Assembly: GCA_027886185.1 (NCBI GenBank)
Contig: WOAB01000109.1
Coordinates: 5,498,501 to 5,562,500 of the forward strand
Origin: Rheum nobile
Taxonomy: Eukaryota > Streptophyta > Magnoliopsida > Caryophyllales > Polygonaceae
Length of the DNA stretch: 64,000 bases
Direction: 5' to 3'
Of this stretch, positions 21,485-33,199 are shown in pieces. The first letter of the stretch is position 1. Every line of letters begins with the position of its first letter. The notes beneath the pieces were generated by a model. The model was not told where the DNA came from, made no database searches, and saw only the letters and a program-made list of their open reading frames with translations. Both the position numbers and the translations under genes were made by a program.

Positions 21485-24400
21485 CACAAGTGTACAAATC
21501 TACTAGGTATTTGAATCTCCAAATCATATAAAATAGCAGGATAGATACAATGCGATGAGTATGTAATAAATTTATTTTAAATATGAAATAAATGTGTTGA
21601 TTTAAATACAACCGTGGACGCTAAATAGTAGCGCCCAAGTTTTATTTAATTTTTTTTTCCATTTTTTTTTATAAACTTGCCATGAACCGGATTTTTTTAC
21701 AACCCGGGTTGCGTCCAAAAAAATTTTTAATTTTTTTTTATAGTTTTTCGCTTTTTGGGCGCAACCAGCCGGGGCTAGATTTTTGCGGTGCGAAAAACAA
21801 TCCTTTTTTTATTGGTAATCTATTTTCTACAAATAATATATTATGCCCAACAGCCGAACAAGCCCATATTATCTATAAATATATAAAGTAGACTAAGGGT
21901 GCAATTAATTCCTAATAAATATGAAAAATTATCTCTTTTTTTCTTAACCTTTCATTATAATCTATATCTTCTAATATAGCTCAATGGTTAAAAACACTCT
22001 CATAATACAAAAGGTCTAGGGCTCAATCCGCCTTCTTAATAACTTAGTTTTATTATTTTATATTTAATTTTTTTTGTTTATATTAATTAGTTACTCAAAT
22101 CTTTATATCTATCTATTTATCTATATATGTTCTACATATAAAATAAAGCTTTTGTCCAATTAATGACTCATTAATTTAGCCTCTAAATAAATAAATTTTC
22201 AATTACAATTCATTTGTTAAATCTTTCAAATTCTAATGTACACGTTCAATCATAAAACTTAGCGTTATTGTCCAATTAAAAAAAATCATTATTTTGTCTC
22301 CAAATTAAACAATTTCTCAATTACAACCCATCTGATAAATCTTTCAAATTCTAATATACACGATCAATCTATATCTATCTATCTATAAACGTATAAAGAA
22401 GACTTTTTGAACAATCAATGCTCATTTTTTTTACCCTTCAATTTTAATTGTGTTTCACCTTTTACCTTCCATCAATTTTGACAATTCAAACATTTTCCAT
22501 CTAATCTATGACGGTTGTATGATTGATTGCTTGGTCTTTAATCCAATTATATTTTATTTAAACTCAATTTTGATTACCAATTAATACTCAAATTACGTTA
22601 CTAATTTTTTACGTTACTTATTTTGCCGGTCATATGTTAATTTCAATCACAATACCTACACATTCATATTCCAAAACTATTCTAAATCAATCGTCTATTA
22701 ATATTCCGAACATAATACTTATCAATATAATTGATATTGCATAGGAGGGGGTAGAACACAAGCAATAAACATGGCACGCACAATCAAATTTCTATTACTA
22801 TTATCATCATCAATTAGTATCGAAATTGCAATCCCATTTGACATTGACTTCGTGCAACAGATTACCGCAATATGAGATATTTTAATTTTAATGTCCTCAA
22901 TCTCTTTATCTATATTTTTTTGTTCAGTTTTTCTTACATTATTGTACGCATTGCTATGAAAAAAATGTATGCTTATATTCTTTTATTTGCTTTTGACAAA
23001 AAATCTTTTATTCGTTTTATAAGTATATATTTTAAGACTTGCATTTTGAAAGATTGATTTTGATTGATACAATACATTTTAGCTTACAATATCACAATAT
23101 AAAATAGTAAAATTGACTACAAAATTATTTTGTTAAAAAATAACCCATTGTTTTTTTGTTCATTTTTATTCCCAGTAAATCCAAAAGATCATTGATCATC
23201 TTAACAATAGAAACTTTCATTCTCCCTTTTTCTTAGGAAAAAAATAAAAATCAATTCTTTTATGATACTATGAACATATGAAAAAATTGTCCAAATTCTA
23301 GGGAAGTATCATCGAAATCCTTATTATATTGATATAAATAATCATAAGGTCAACTAGACTCCAAATACCTCAATTTTCTTACTCATAAAAGTTATTAATT
23401 TCTAGAAATGTAAAAAAAAAACAATACTATAAATGTAAAAACCTGATAAGAAAGTTATTAATTATTTAACAAAACTAACAAACACATTGAGAGTATGTAC
23501 ATAATAACATTATAGAATTACCAGATGTTTTTATCATTATTTTGATTTCATCGAATATAAAAATAACACTAACATGTCAACCTATTAATAAAATTAAAAA
23601 ATCTAATGTACATTAAATTATGGAAAAATAACTGAAAAACATTGAATTAGCATATATATGCTACTTAATTGTGCAAACATGTAACTAATAAATACTTTAG
23701 TATATATATAGTGCCTAAGAATCTGCTTAATTATGTTAATATTCGAATAAATAAACAATGATATCATGAATGTATAATTATTGAATTCACACCATGCTAA
23801 AATCTCTAAATTTGACAATAAAATATGAAATGATTTACTCAAAATGATTTAGAAATACTAAATGTAGAATAAAATGGGTGAAAACTTCATTTTATCATAG
23901 CACCGGATTGCAGTTTCAATACTGAAGTATATTAAAGTATTCTATTCTTTATAGTACAAAACATAGTAAAGTTTTACATAAGAGTAATAAAATGATTTTC
24001 AGCTCATATATTTTTATTAATGTTTCATTAGATAAAGATCAATTAAATATAAATTTTAAATCTAGTAAACATAAACCAAAGAGAAAAAAACAATTAAAAA
24101 TTGGAAAAAAAAAACAGATTAATATTAATTATTTTGATTTTTTCGAATATAAAAATAACATTGTAGAAGAAACGTCAAATAGGATCATGTTATTTTCTTT
24201 TGTATTATCATTAACTTTGATGATTTGACCCCATATATGTGCTAAGACTTAAGACATATACTAATATACATACGGAATAAATTCCTTTTTAAAACCATTT
24301 TAAAATTCTATTTTTATCTATAGATATACCATTTTCTATTAATAATGTTAGGTTGTATAAAAATCTAGATATAAAATCTATGTTTATTTATTTATTTACT

Positions 24401-25548
24401 TTTATCCTATTTATAATCAATAGTTTTTTAAGGATTTATAATCAATAGTTAAAGTGGCTATTTACGATATATAATCAAATTTTTATGATGTATATGTTAC
24501 TTCAATTAATATTTTTATCTTTTGACAAATTTATAATTTTTTTAAGATTACTTTATATAAAGGTTAGTTATTTAGTTGAAATGAAAATTAGGTACACCGA
24601 CTTAAAAAGTTATTTTGCATTAAAAATATTTAGGTCTCGATTTTCTTAATTTCTTGAATTTGAATGTAAGTGACCATGTGTGTTTAACCACTTTGTCTGA
24701 CATATTCTGTCATCCCACATTATTTATGTATTGAGCTTCTTTGTCAATAAGGAAAAAATTACAAAAATAATAAGAAATGTGAATATCAAAAGAGATTTAA
24801 TAGCCCAACATTGAATTCAAATAAAAAAATCATGATAAAAACTAATAAAGACATAAGAAGTTTACAAGATCACAATGGAATAAGTTTAAAATTTATGGAG
24901 AAGTTACATCGGTCAATTATCTAAATTGCAAAATTAATGTCCACGCTTATGTTAAAAGTTAACCCGGATTTAGTTATTTATATGTTTTTCATGATCATGT
25001 TATGTAATGTACGAAAGTGCAAACTTACTATTTATGTTGCATTCTGAATTTTGATCATTTATAGAATCAAAATTAAAATTATTATGAACGTGAATAATGA
25101 TATAGTGTCCAATATCAATTATTAATTAGTGTAGTTCCTAAAGACTAATTTTACTTTCATTATAAGGACTCAAAAAACTCCATTACGCCAAAAATGAAAA
25201 CAAAAACATATTATAATTTTTAATATTGTCAAAATATACACGAGATAATTGCTAATGATTATTTGTGACGACGTCTTTTGTAAAAAAATCTCCATACTTC
25301 CATCTCAACATCATTGAAGCTATAAAATTTTGTATTATTTTTAAAGGAAAAAAGAATGTTAGATATAAATCTCTTTTTCAGATTTTCCATTTTAAATCCA
25401 TATTATATCAAAAATAAACATTCTTTAATATAGAACTTGAAAATTCAATGTTCTTTCCCTTATCTATTTTGGATAATTTTAATTTCAAAGATTATATTTC
25501 GGTCCCACTATATGCACTACGTTTTTTGACGTTTCGCACTACAAATCA
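21485..25548. other. AT-rich block between inverted arms
   Basis: About 4 kb of strongly AT-rich DNA with no recognisable coding region. Visible structure: a GC island at 21610-21790 with GCGTCC/GGGCGCAACC words; a two-copy tandem duplication of about 116 bp (22155-22252 and 22271-22372, shared words TCAATTACAA, AATCTTTCAAATTCTAAT); and TCTATA...ATAAAGNAGAC-type words near 21873, 22133 and 22380 that resemble Helitron 5' ends but have no matching 3' ends. Open frames are short. Confidence 0.5.
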
Positions 25549-25715
25549 CTACGCAGAAACCTGGCGTACGCCAGATTTCTGCGTAGAAGACCAAATTTCT
25601 CTACGCAGGTATCTGGCGTACTGCGTAGAGCTAGAATATAATTGTTGGAGATAGGGAGTTGGGTTTTTTTTTGAAATTTGCCTCCTACGCAAGGATCTGG
25701 CGTACGCCAGATCCT
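25549..25715. repeat. Cluster of three palindromes sharing a TGGCGTACGCCA core
   Basis: 25549-25586: 38 bp, arms CTACGCAGAAACCTGGCGT and its complement with one mismatch. 25601-25628: arms CTACGCAG/CTGCGTAG around a half core ATCTGGCGTA. 25692-25715: perfect 24 bp palindrome AGGATCTGGCGT plus its mirror. All lie within 170 bp just inside the right arm of the inverted repeat. Confidence 0.9.
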
Positions 25716-25787
25716 GGCACAGATTATTATTATTTTTTTTATTTTTTTTCTGGACGCAACCAAGTGAACAATATTTTTTTTTAAATC

Positions 25788-25964
25788 TGCATTTGACTCT
25801 AGTAATAGACGTTATCAAGTAATCAAGGTTACATGGCAATAAATTCGTTTGTATCATGAGATTTCAATATATAATTATATTCATGTATATTTCTCCACCA
25901 ATTTGTTTGATATTATATGTTTGTTATTATTATTCTCGAAAATCACATATAACTATGGTTATAT
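25788..25964. repeat. Right arm of the inverted repeat pair
   Basis: Reverse complement of 21301-21484 (see that entry). Its outer end holds one copy of the array word AACTATGGTTATA. Coding-like sequence begins within about 15 bp after it. Confidence 0.85.
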
Positions 25965-25976
25965 ATTATAGTTGGA

Positions 25977-26352
25977 TTGACCAGATGTCTCATCCATATT
26001 TGGATTTCCGGTCCGTCAGACAGGACCCACATGCAGGAGATCCTGTCCCTCCAGTCCCTCCACCTCCCCCGGCTTCCGTTGTCACGGTATGTCATCATTT
26101 TCTTATGTTTATTTTGATGTATTTTATTTATGTTTATTTTGATGTATTTTTTTAATACAGCGCTCACAGCTGGTGGCCGGGGAGATGACGACTTATCTGG
26201 CCCAGTACGACGATACGCCTCCCCATTTTACAGATCAGATGATCCGTTGGATCGAGTATCTGACGGGTGACGTGACGCCTTCGGCCCCTCCCATGCATTC
26301 CACGTGCGTCCCAGAGATTCCGCGACTCGGTTCACAAGGAGGGATCTGGTAG
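25977..26352 (+). pseudogene. Two-exon gene fragment, Pro-rich, unknown
   Basis: An open stretch WIDQMSHPYLDFRSVRQ and PVPPVPPPPPASVVT ends at 26086 at a donor (ACG|GTATGT). A T-rich intron of 74 bp ends TTTAATACAG at 26160. The next exon continues in phase from 26161 (RSQLVAGEMTTYLAQYDDTP ... MIRWIEYL) to a TAG at 26350-26352. Base composition is much richer in GC than its surroundings. Tails of this kind occur in transposon-encoded plant proteins, but I do not recognise the family. The upstream part is missing: the inverted arm begins immediately before it. Confidence 0.45.
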
Positions 26353-27520
26353 CGGGCGACAGGCAAATGAGGACTAGTTACGATATGTATATTACCTAAA
26401 CTGTTACGTATCACATGAAATATTTTGTTCATGTTTATGGTATTTTGTTGATGTTTATGGTATTTTGTTGATGTTTATAGTATATAAGTATATTCACATG
26501 AAATATAAAGAAAAACTATAGTATATAAGCTTATATCACATGAAATATAAAGGAAAACTATAGTACATAAGCTTATATCACATGAAATATAAGGGAAAAC
26601 TATAGTATGTAAGTATATTCAAATGAAATATAAAGGAAAACTATAGTACATAAGCTTATATCACATGAAATATAAAGGAAAACTATATTATATAAGTATA
26701 TTCACATGAAATATAAAGGAAAACTATAGTACATAAGCTTAGAGCAATTTAATTTATTTATATGAAAATTACATTGTAAATAAATTTTAGAAATTTAATG
26801 TATTTTTTTTACAAATTAACAATCTGCTAAAAATAATAATCGAAATATAAAAATAAATAAAATAAAGTAACAAGATAATTCGCGTGTCTCTGTTCTTCAA
26901 GGCTGCGATCGCTGATCTTCAAGGTTCACGAGGAGGGATCTGGTAGCGGGCGATAGGCAGATGAGGACTAGTTACGATATGTATATTACCTACACTGTTA
27001 CGTATCACATGAAATATTTTGTTCATGTTTATGGTATTTTGTTGATGTTTATGGTATTTTGTTGATGTTTATAGTATACAAGTATATTCACATGAAATAT
27101 AAAGAAAAACTATAGTATATAAGCTTATATCACATGATATATAAAGGAAAACTATAGTACATAAGCTTATATCACATGAAATATAAGGGAAAACTATAGT
27201 ATGTAAGTATATTCAAATGAAATATAAAGGAAAACTATAGTACATAAGCTTATATCACATGAAATATAAAGGAAAACTATATTATAAAAGTATATTCACA
27301 TGAAATATAAAGGAAAACTATAGTACATAAGCTTAGAGCAATTTAATTTCTTTATATGAAAATTACATTGTAAATAAATTTTAGAAATTTAATGTAATTT
27401 TTTTACAAATTAACAATCTGCTAAAAATAATAATCGAAATATAAAAATATAAAAATATAAAAATAAAGAAAATAAAGTAACAAGATAATTCGCGTGTCTC
27501 TAATCTTCAAGGCCGCGATC
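26330..27520. repeat. Tandem duplication of a unit of about 590 bp
   Basis: The sequence starting GGTTCACAAGGAGGGATCTG at about 26329 recurs starting GGTTCACGAGGAGGGATCTG at about 26921, then runs in parallel through the 42 bp minisatellite units to AACAAGATAATTCGCGTGTC (about 26870 and about 27480). The duplication begins inside the last codons of the gene fragment at 25977-26352, so both copies contain its GGIW-stop end. Confidence 0.85.
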
Positions 27521-27762
27521 GCTGTAGTCATAGCCGCGCCCGCGGCTTACTCTTCCTTCCATGTCCAGCGAATTCCTTCATAGGCCGCGATGGCTGCCCC
27601 CATGGCCGCGATCGCGGCTTTGCCTATCCTGATATTCAGCCAAGTCTTAATAAGCCGCGATGGCTGCCCCCATGGCCATGATCGCGGCTTTGCCTTCTCC
27701 GCTTCATGACAACTTCTTCCTAAGCCGCGATGGCTGCCCCCATGGCCGCGATCGCGGCTTTG
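27511..27762. repeat. GC-palindrome units, 70 bp period
   Basis: Three units at 27582-27622, 27652-27692 and 27722-27762 each contain GCCGCGATGGCTGCCCCCAT then GGCCGCGATCGCGGCTTTG. Arms AAGCCGCGAT and ATCGCGGCTT can pair, and GCCGCGATCGCGGC is itself a 14 bp palindrome. A degenerate fourth unit lies at 27511-27548. The GC content contrasts sharply with the AT-rich DNA on both sides. Confidence 0.9.
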
Positions 27763-27774
27763 CCTTCTCTGTTT

Positions 27775-28566
27775 ATAGTATATAAGCTTATATCACATGA
27801 AATATAAGGAAAAACTATAGTATATAAGTATATTCACATGAAATATAAAGGAAAACTATAGTATATAAGTATATTCACATGAAATATAAAGGAAAACTAT
27901 AGTATATAAGTATATTCACATGAAATATAAAGGAATACTATAGTACATAAGCTTATATCACATGAAATATAAAGGAAAACTATAGTACATAAGCTTATAT
28001 CACATGAAATATAAAGGAAAACTATAGTACATAAGCTTATATCACATGAAATATAAAGGAAAACTATAGTACATAAGCTTATATCACATGAAATATAAAG
28101 GAAAACTATAGTACATAAGCTTATATCACATGAAATATAAAGGAAAACTATAGTACATAATCTTATATCACATGAAATATAAAGGAAAACTATAGTACAT
28201 AAGCTTATATCACATGAAATATAAAGGAAAAATATAGTACATAAGCTTATATCACATGAAATATAAAGGAAAACTATAGTACATAAGCTTATATCACATG
28301 AAATATAAAGGAAAACTATAGTACATAAGCTTATATCACATGAAATATAAAGGAAAACTATAGTACATAAGCTTATATCACATGAAATATAAAGGAATAC
28401 AATAGTATATAAGTATATTCACATGAAATATAAAGGAAAACTATAGTACATAAGCTTATATCACATGAAATATAAAGGAAAACTATAGTACATAAGCTTA
28501 TATCACATGAAATATAAAGGAATACTATAGTATATAAGTATATTCACATGAAATATAAAGGAAAAC
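27775..28566. repeat. 42 bp minisatellite, about 19 copies
   Basis: Unit ATAAGCTTATATCACATGAA followed by ATATAAAGGAAAACTATAGT and AC. Variant units carry AAGTATATTCACATGAA instead of AAGCTTATATCACATGAA. Shorter runs of the same units occur at about 26480-26745 and about 27075-27345 inside the 590 bp duplication. Copies are very similar, pointing to recent expansion. Confidence 0.93.
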
Positions 28567-28606
28567 TCTGGGTAGAGTGATCGCCCTCAAGGCCAAGTCC
28601 AGTCAT

Positions 28607-28750
28607 AATCCAGAGTCGGTTTTGATACCATTTTTAGGCCCGAGGCCTTAGAAACGGCAGCTCATGCTAACCCGTGGACTTTCTAGGAGGTCACTCGTCC
28701 TGGTACTACTCCTGCCCTAACACGCTTAATTTCAGAGTTCTTTGTCCTCA
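28607..28750 (-). mobile_element. 5S rRNA-derived sequence with tRNA-Met primer site (Cassandra-like)
   Basis: On the minus strand 28750-28672 follows the 3' two-thirds of plant 5S rRNA with substitutions: TTAAGCGTGTTAGGGC (A box), AGTAGTACCAGGACGAGTGA (intermediate element and C box) and CCTCCTAGAAAGTCC. About 40 bp further on, TGGTATCAAAACCGACTCTG (28630-28611) is a near match to an initiator-tRNA primer site. 5S-bearing LTRs followed by such a primer site define the Cassandra class of TRIM elements. The internal region is cut off by the 42 bp minisatellite. Alternatively it is a dispersed 5S pseudogene. Confidence 0.6.
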
Positions 28751-28754
28751 CTTG

Positions 28755-29440
28755 AACCTTGAAAAGGAAGATTCGGGTAGCATCATAATCAGGGAGAAGT
28801 AGTACTCCAAGTCATTCCAATGGTTGTCTGCATGATATAATTCTGTCGTGTATGATTTAAGATCAGGATTTCTGGTAACCTTCTTGGGGCAAAGCGGTGG
28901 GGCAAGAATTCCTTGACCTTATCGAATTGACGAGACACTCGAATCCATGATGACAACATAAGGGAACAACTTCAGGAGATGAATTGACTGGAGGTGAGCC
29001 CAGAACAAGTCTTGAACCACATCGTTGTGCCCAAGAAGCCTACGAGGCTTGACATAGTAATTGAAGCTCCCTAAATATGAGAGAGTATACTGAGTTATTG
29101 TCATCCCCCCATCTCTAATGCATGAAACTCTTGTTGGATGTTGTAGATTTGCTTCCTCGACGTAAAAATGTTGTTGTATGATGCCGTAAGATGGCCATAA
29201 TCATCTTTGGGTTTGCGAAAGCTTGCTTTTATGCCACGACTTGCCTCTTTTGAACCTCAGTCAAACTCCCGACATTAGTATCACCCTCTAAGCCCGTCAC
29301 AAGATAATGATTATGAGTACTACATTTCACCGAAAACATCCACAATCCGTCCATCTTCATCACCTCATTTATCACGAATGAACAATGGCGTCTTTCGTAT
29401 CAAATGATCTATGAACATCTAATAGCTTTCCGACTTCTCA
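28755..29440 (-). pseudogene. Mutator-like (FAR1/Jittery-type) transposase fragment
   Basis: Minus strand, several frames. MFSVKCSTHNHYLVTGLEGD and GSLTEVQKRQVVA (about 29360-29240) match the CxxxHNH and LTEEQK region of FAR1/MULE proteins. QIYNIQQEFHALEMG follows (about 29150). Then NDVVQDLFWAHLQSIHLLKL and FPYVVIMDS (29010-28930) correspond to the FWA-H...VLIMD segment holding the first catalytic Asp. At least two frameshifts and one stop separate the blocks. The family moves Mutator-like elements or, when domesticated, regulates light signalling; this copy is dead. Confidence 0.65.
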
Positions 29441-29544
29441 CATGCTTGTATGACTTTTCAGTTCCAAGATTTTTGAATAGTCAACACCATGTTCAGACTT
29501 CTTCCTTGATCACGTTTCGAGTCTAAATGGATTTACGATCTGAG

Positions 29545-31432
29545 CACTAGTAATCCGTCTGGAAGTATATAGAAAATTTCTGCCAATAATTTTCAACATT
29601 TTCAATTAATACGATAGCATGCATATTTTATACTCATTATTGGTAGTATACATAGGTTACCCATTGACTTGAGTATGCGTCGTAATTATGTAAATTAATG
29701 CGAGATTGTGCATACTATATATTCATTATTGATTGTATGCATACGATTTTCTTATTACTTATCATGAACCGGGTTTATGGTAATCGTCATTAATTCTGGA
29801 CACATTAAATAATCATAAGTTCTCTTTAAGGTATCCTATTATCTTTTTATTTGGGGGAACTATATATGCAATAATACATGGAAATCATTAGACATTCACC
29901 CACTAACACATCATGCATATATTACTATCGGTTAGTATCATAAGACTATTATGAGAGCCATGTTTTTATACTATATATCTTGTATCCGAATGCAATATAA
30001 TAGATTCAATCACTAATACTTCTTAATTTAATAAACCCAAAAAGAAAACAGATGGCCGCATTAATTAATCCTTCCCCCCTACTTAATAGGTTTTCCTTTC
30101 CTGTTTTCACTCACCCAAATTCACCAATTACATAAATATACACATACTTTACACTTTCAATTGATCTCATATACCAAAAAATCCACCTTTCATTTTTCTA
30201 AGATAACGACATTAGTTATCCATGTATATTTTTATTGTAAGTACAATTTAGAAGGTCAAATACTATCAAACCTTAAACTACATCATGCACATGAGAACTG
30301 AAATTAACACATCACTTGTAAATTACATGTCATTTTGGCCGAAATTAACATACTTTATTTATATATTCTCGCACCTCCAAGGTCTTCTCTACCCAACTTA
30401 CAAGAAGAACGTAAATCTTATATTAAGCACTAAGCAATGACACTAGATAATGAATATAAAATTCCTTATTTATATTACAAGTGTAATTATACAAATGACA
30501 TAGTTTAATAAGAAATGACATTAGAAAAAAAATCCTATCTTATAATAATTTGATATATAACTATTATAATTTCCTTTACATACATGTTTAGTCGATTCTC
30601 TGATATTTTCACTACACCACGACATAGTATAACAAATTAGGATAAATGAATTTGATCTGTCCTAATGGACTTAGAGTAGCTTTTTTGTTTTTCAGATTGT
30701 GGAGAGTAATGAAGTAATAAATGTAATCTTTACCTCCTCTATGTCCCATTTTATAGTGCAAAATTTATTCATTGTTTACAACTTCAACGAAACTCACTTT
30801 CGTTTGATTTGATTTTGTCAAATCACGTCAACTAAACTCACTTCCGTTTTATTTGCATTTATTAAATCACGTCAAATACTATTTCAAAAATCACGAGGCT
30901 ACGCAGCTAAGCGGAATATATTTGCGTAGGCAACAGGGCGAGCGGAACCCATTTCCGCTCGATCCAAGGGAACCCATTTTCCCTCACTCTTGCATCTCCT
31001 CCTCCAGCGGCATCCATTTCCGACCAAATGAGCGGTTCGTGTTAGATTGTCCCGAGGTTTACAACACTCTACAACAGTGAAAGTAGTCGTTCTCACTATA
31101 GATTTTAAAAAAGAAATTATAATAGTATTTTATTCTTTTATAATCGTGCCGAAAATTAAAATGAAAATTATTTATAAATAGAGAGTATAAAAATTAAGAT
31201 AGAAAGAAAATCTTAAATTAAGTATCTTTTGAAATTGTGCTAAAACCTAGATGATTATAAAATCTTACAGACAAGCCAATGAAAGCATCATTGCACATGT
31301 AAAACTGATTTCTTTTTGTTTAGTTTGAAATAACCTATTGTTAATTTTGTTTTCTTTTATCTATGAATGTCATCATAATACGTACATAAGAAGTGAAATG
31401 TTCGATTTGCGGGATTTTACTTCAAATGCATC
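29545..31432. other. AT-rich intergenic stretch
   Basis: No gene recognised. A two-copy tandem repeat of about 55 bp lies at about 30788-30880 (AAACTCACTT...AAATCACGTCAA). A GC-richer island at 30890-31080 has an open frame of 75 codons without recognisable motifs. Confidence 0.5.
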
Positions 31433-31437
31433 ACACG

Positions 31438-32243
31438 TGATGATGCCCAAGTTTTCTAAGTAAACAAAGTATAAAGCTTATAAAAGACTTGGTCCTAGAT
31501 GAACGCGATAAATCTATATGGATATAAGAACACAAACACAACGATTTTTAACGAGGTTCGGACAAAGCCTACTCCTCGTGACCTCAAGTAGGAGAGCCAA
31601 ATCCACTAAATACGTCAAAGGATTATGAGAGAGCCCAAGGTTCAGATCAGACACATACAAAGCAGAAGACGACAAACTCGAATAAAGTACGCGATACACT
31701 ATAGATGGCGAGCGCGAAGCTTTCCACTCTTTTACAATTTCATGGGAATCATCACAGATCTTGAAAAAGATTAAAACAAGCTTGTGGGCATGTCTCTTTC
31801 CTTTTCTTCGACCCCTTTTTATGAAGGGGTATTAGGCTATTTATAGGCAAGGAGTCCTGCTCCAAGTCGGTCTGAAGTCAGGGATACGTGTCGTCTCGTG
31901 ATTCATCCAGCGACAGACGTCGGCAAGTAAATGTAGGGCCGTGATTGGACCAGCAAGGCGGGAAGACGCGTGTCGATCTTGGAAAGATGCATGGCTGGCA
32001 TGCCCGGATTGGTCAGATGGGTTTGAGGCGGCTTGGCAGCGTCCGACAGATACCACGCGATCATATGGAATTGACGCGCTACAGGTGCTTCGAGGTCTCT
32101 TGTTACTCTGTGATGAGCTCTTTTACGTGTTAGGCGCGTTCTTTCTTGTTGGTTCGCGATCTTCCTCCTTGATGAAAGGTCATGAGGGGGATAAAGGTGG
32201 GCATCCAACGCGTTGAGTGCTATAAAAATAGCGCGATCCATCA
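31438..32243 (-). repeat. 3' LTR (left) of the non-autonomous element
   Basis: 806 bp. Differs from the right LTR by roughly 30 scattered substitutions, so the insertion is not recent. CGCG-containing words are frequent compared with the flanks. Confidence 0.88.
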
Positions 32244-33199
32244 CAGCCCCTTGCATTGATGGCGAACGCGTGAGGCATTAAGGCAATCCAAGGAGAACAC
32301 TTTTGATGGACGCGTTTATTCGCTTCACTTCGAGATGCTTTGAGACGGACGCCCTGATTCTATAGTGGTGGGCCTTTGCATAATGGGCCTTCATCAGGTC
32401 GGCCTAGCAGAGCCTTTACATAAGAGCAGGAAGAAGCGGGAAACCCTCACCTTTTTTCTTTTCTCTCTCTGTCAGAGGCTTCCGAGATGATTGGGTTTCC
32501 TCCCTCTCAGCTCCGTTCTCTTGTGCTTCTTCTTCGTCACCTTTCTCGGAATTGCTCAGGTAAATCAACTCCCTTGCCTTCTAATTTCTTAGTCCTTTGT
32601 TTTTTCACTCGATATTTTTAGCATTCTTGTGGATGACTGTACTTTCTTCTTCTTCTCTCTCTTCCGCCGCTTCATCTTCTTGTTTCTTGTTCTTCTAGGT
32701 AATAATGGCGATGGTGACGGCACCGATGGGTGTTCTCCTGAGAAGACGAAAACATAGATATGGGGGAGGAGTCGCATAACCTGATTCGGTGAGTCCATTT
32801 GGTCATGGAGCGCAAGGATTCACTGCCGCTTCTCACTGCGACTTTTCCTCTTCTTTGCTTCATCTTCTTTCTGACTTTTAAAATTCCGCCTCTAGATCTT
32901 TCGATAGCCTCATCTGTTCCCAATTTCTTGTTGATCGCGTTGATTTTCTAATAGCGCTTTATTTTGCTTGACCTCGTTTGTGCGCGCTCCTTCTTGTTCG
33001 AGTCTGGTTGCTACACTCTCTTTCTTTTAACCTGGCTCCTTCTTCGAGCCTGGTTACTTTTCCTCTTCTCTGCTTCATCTTCTTTATGCTTTATTTTGAT
33101 TGCGCGCATTGTCTTTTATTCCTAGTGACTAAACTCTTTTCTCTTTTTCAGACTTGCCTGGTTTCATCACACGCCATCGTCCTTCCCCCTCCCTCCGTC

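Noticed and set aside
21873..22390. Helitron 5' ends
   Set aside because: TCTATA...AAAG words occur three times in AT-rich DNA, but no CTRR end with a hairpin was found.
22741..25450. Organellar insertion, suspected from the high AT content
   Set aside because: No plastid or mitochondrial gene sequence could be recognised in it.
26460..28566. CRISPR-like array
   Set aside because: Units are contiguous tandem repeats without unique spacers, and this is plant nuclear DNA.
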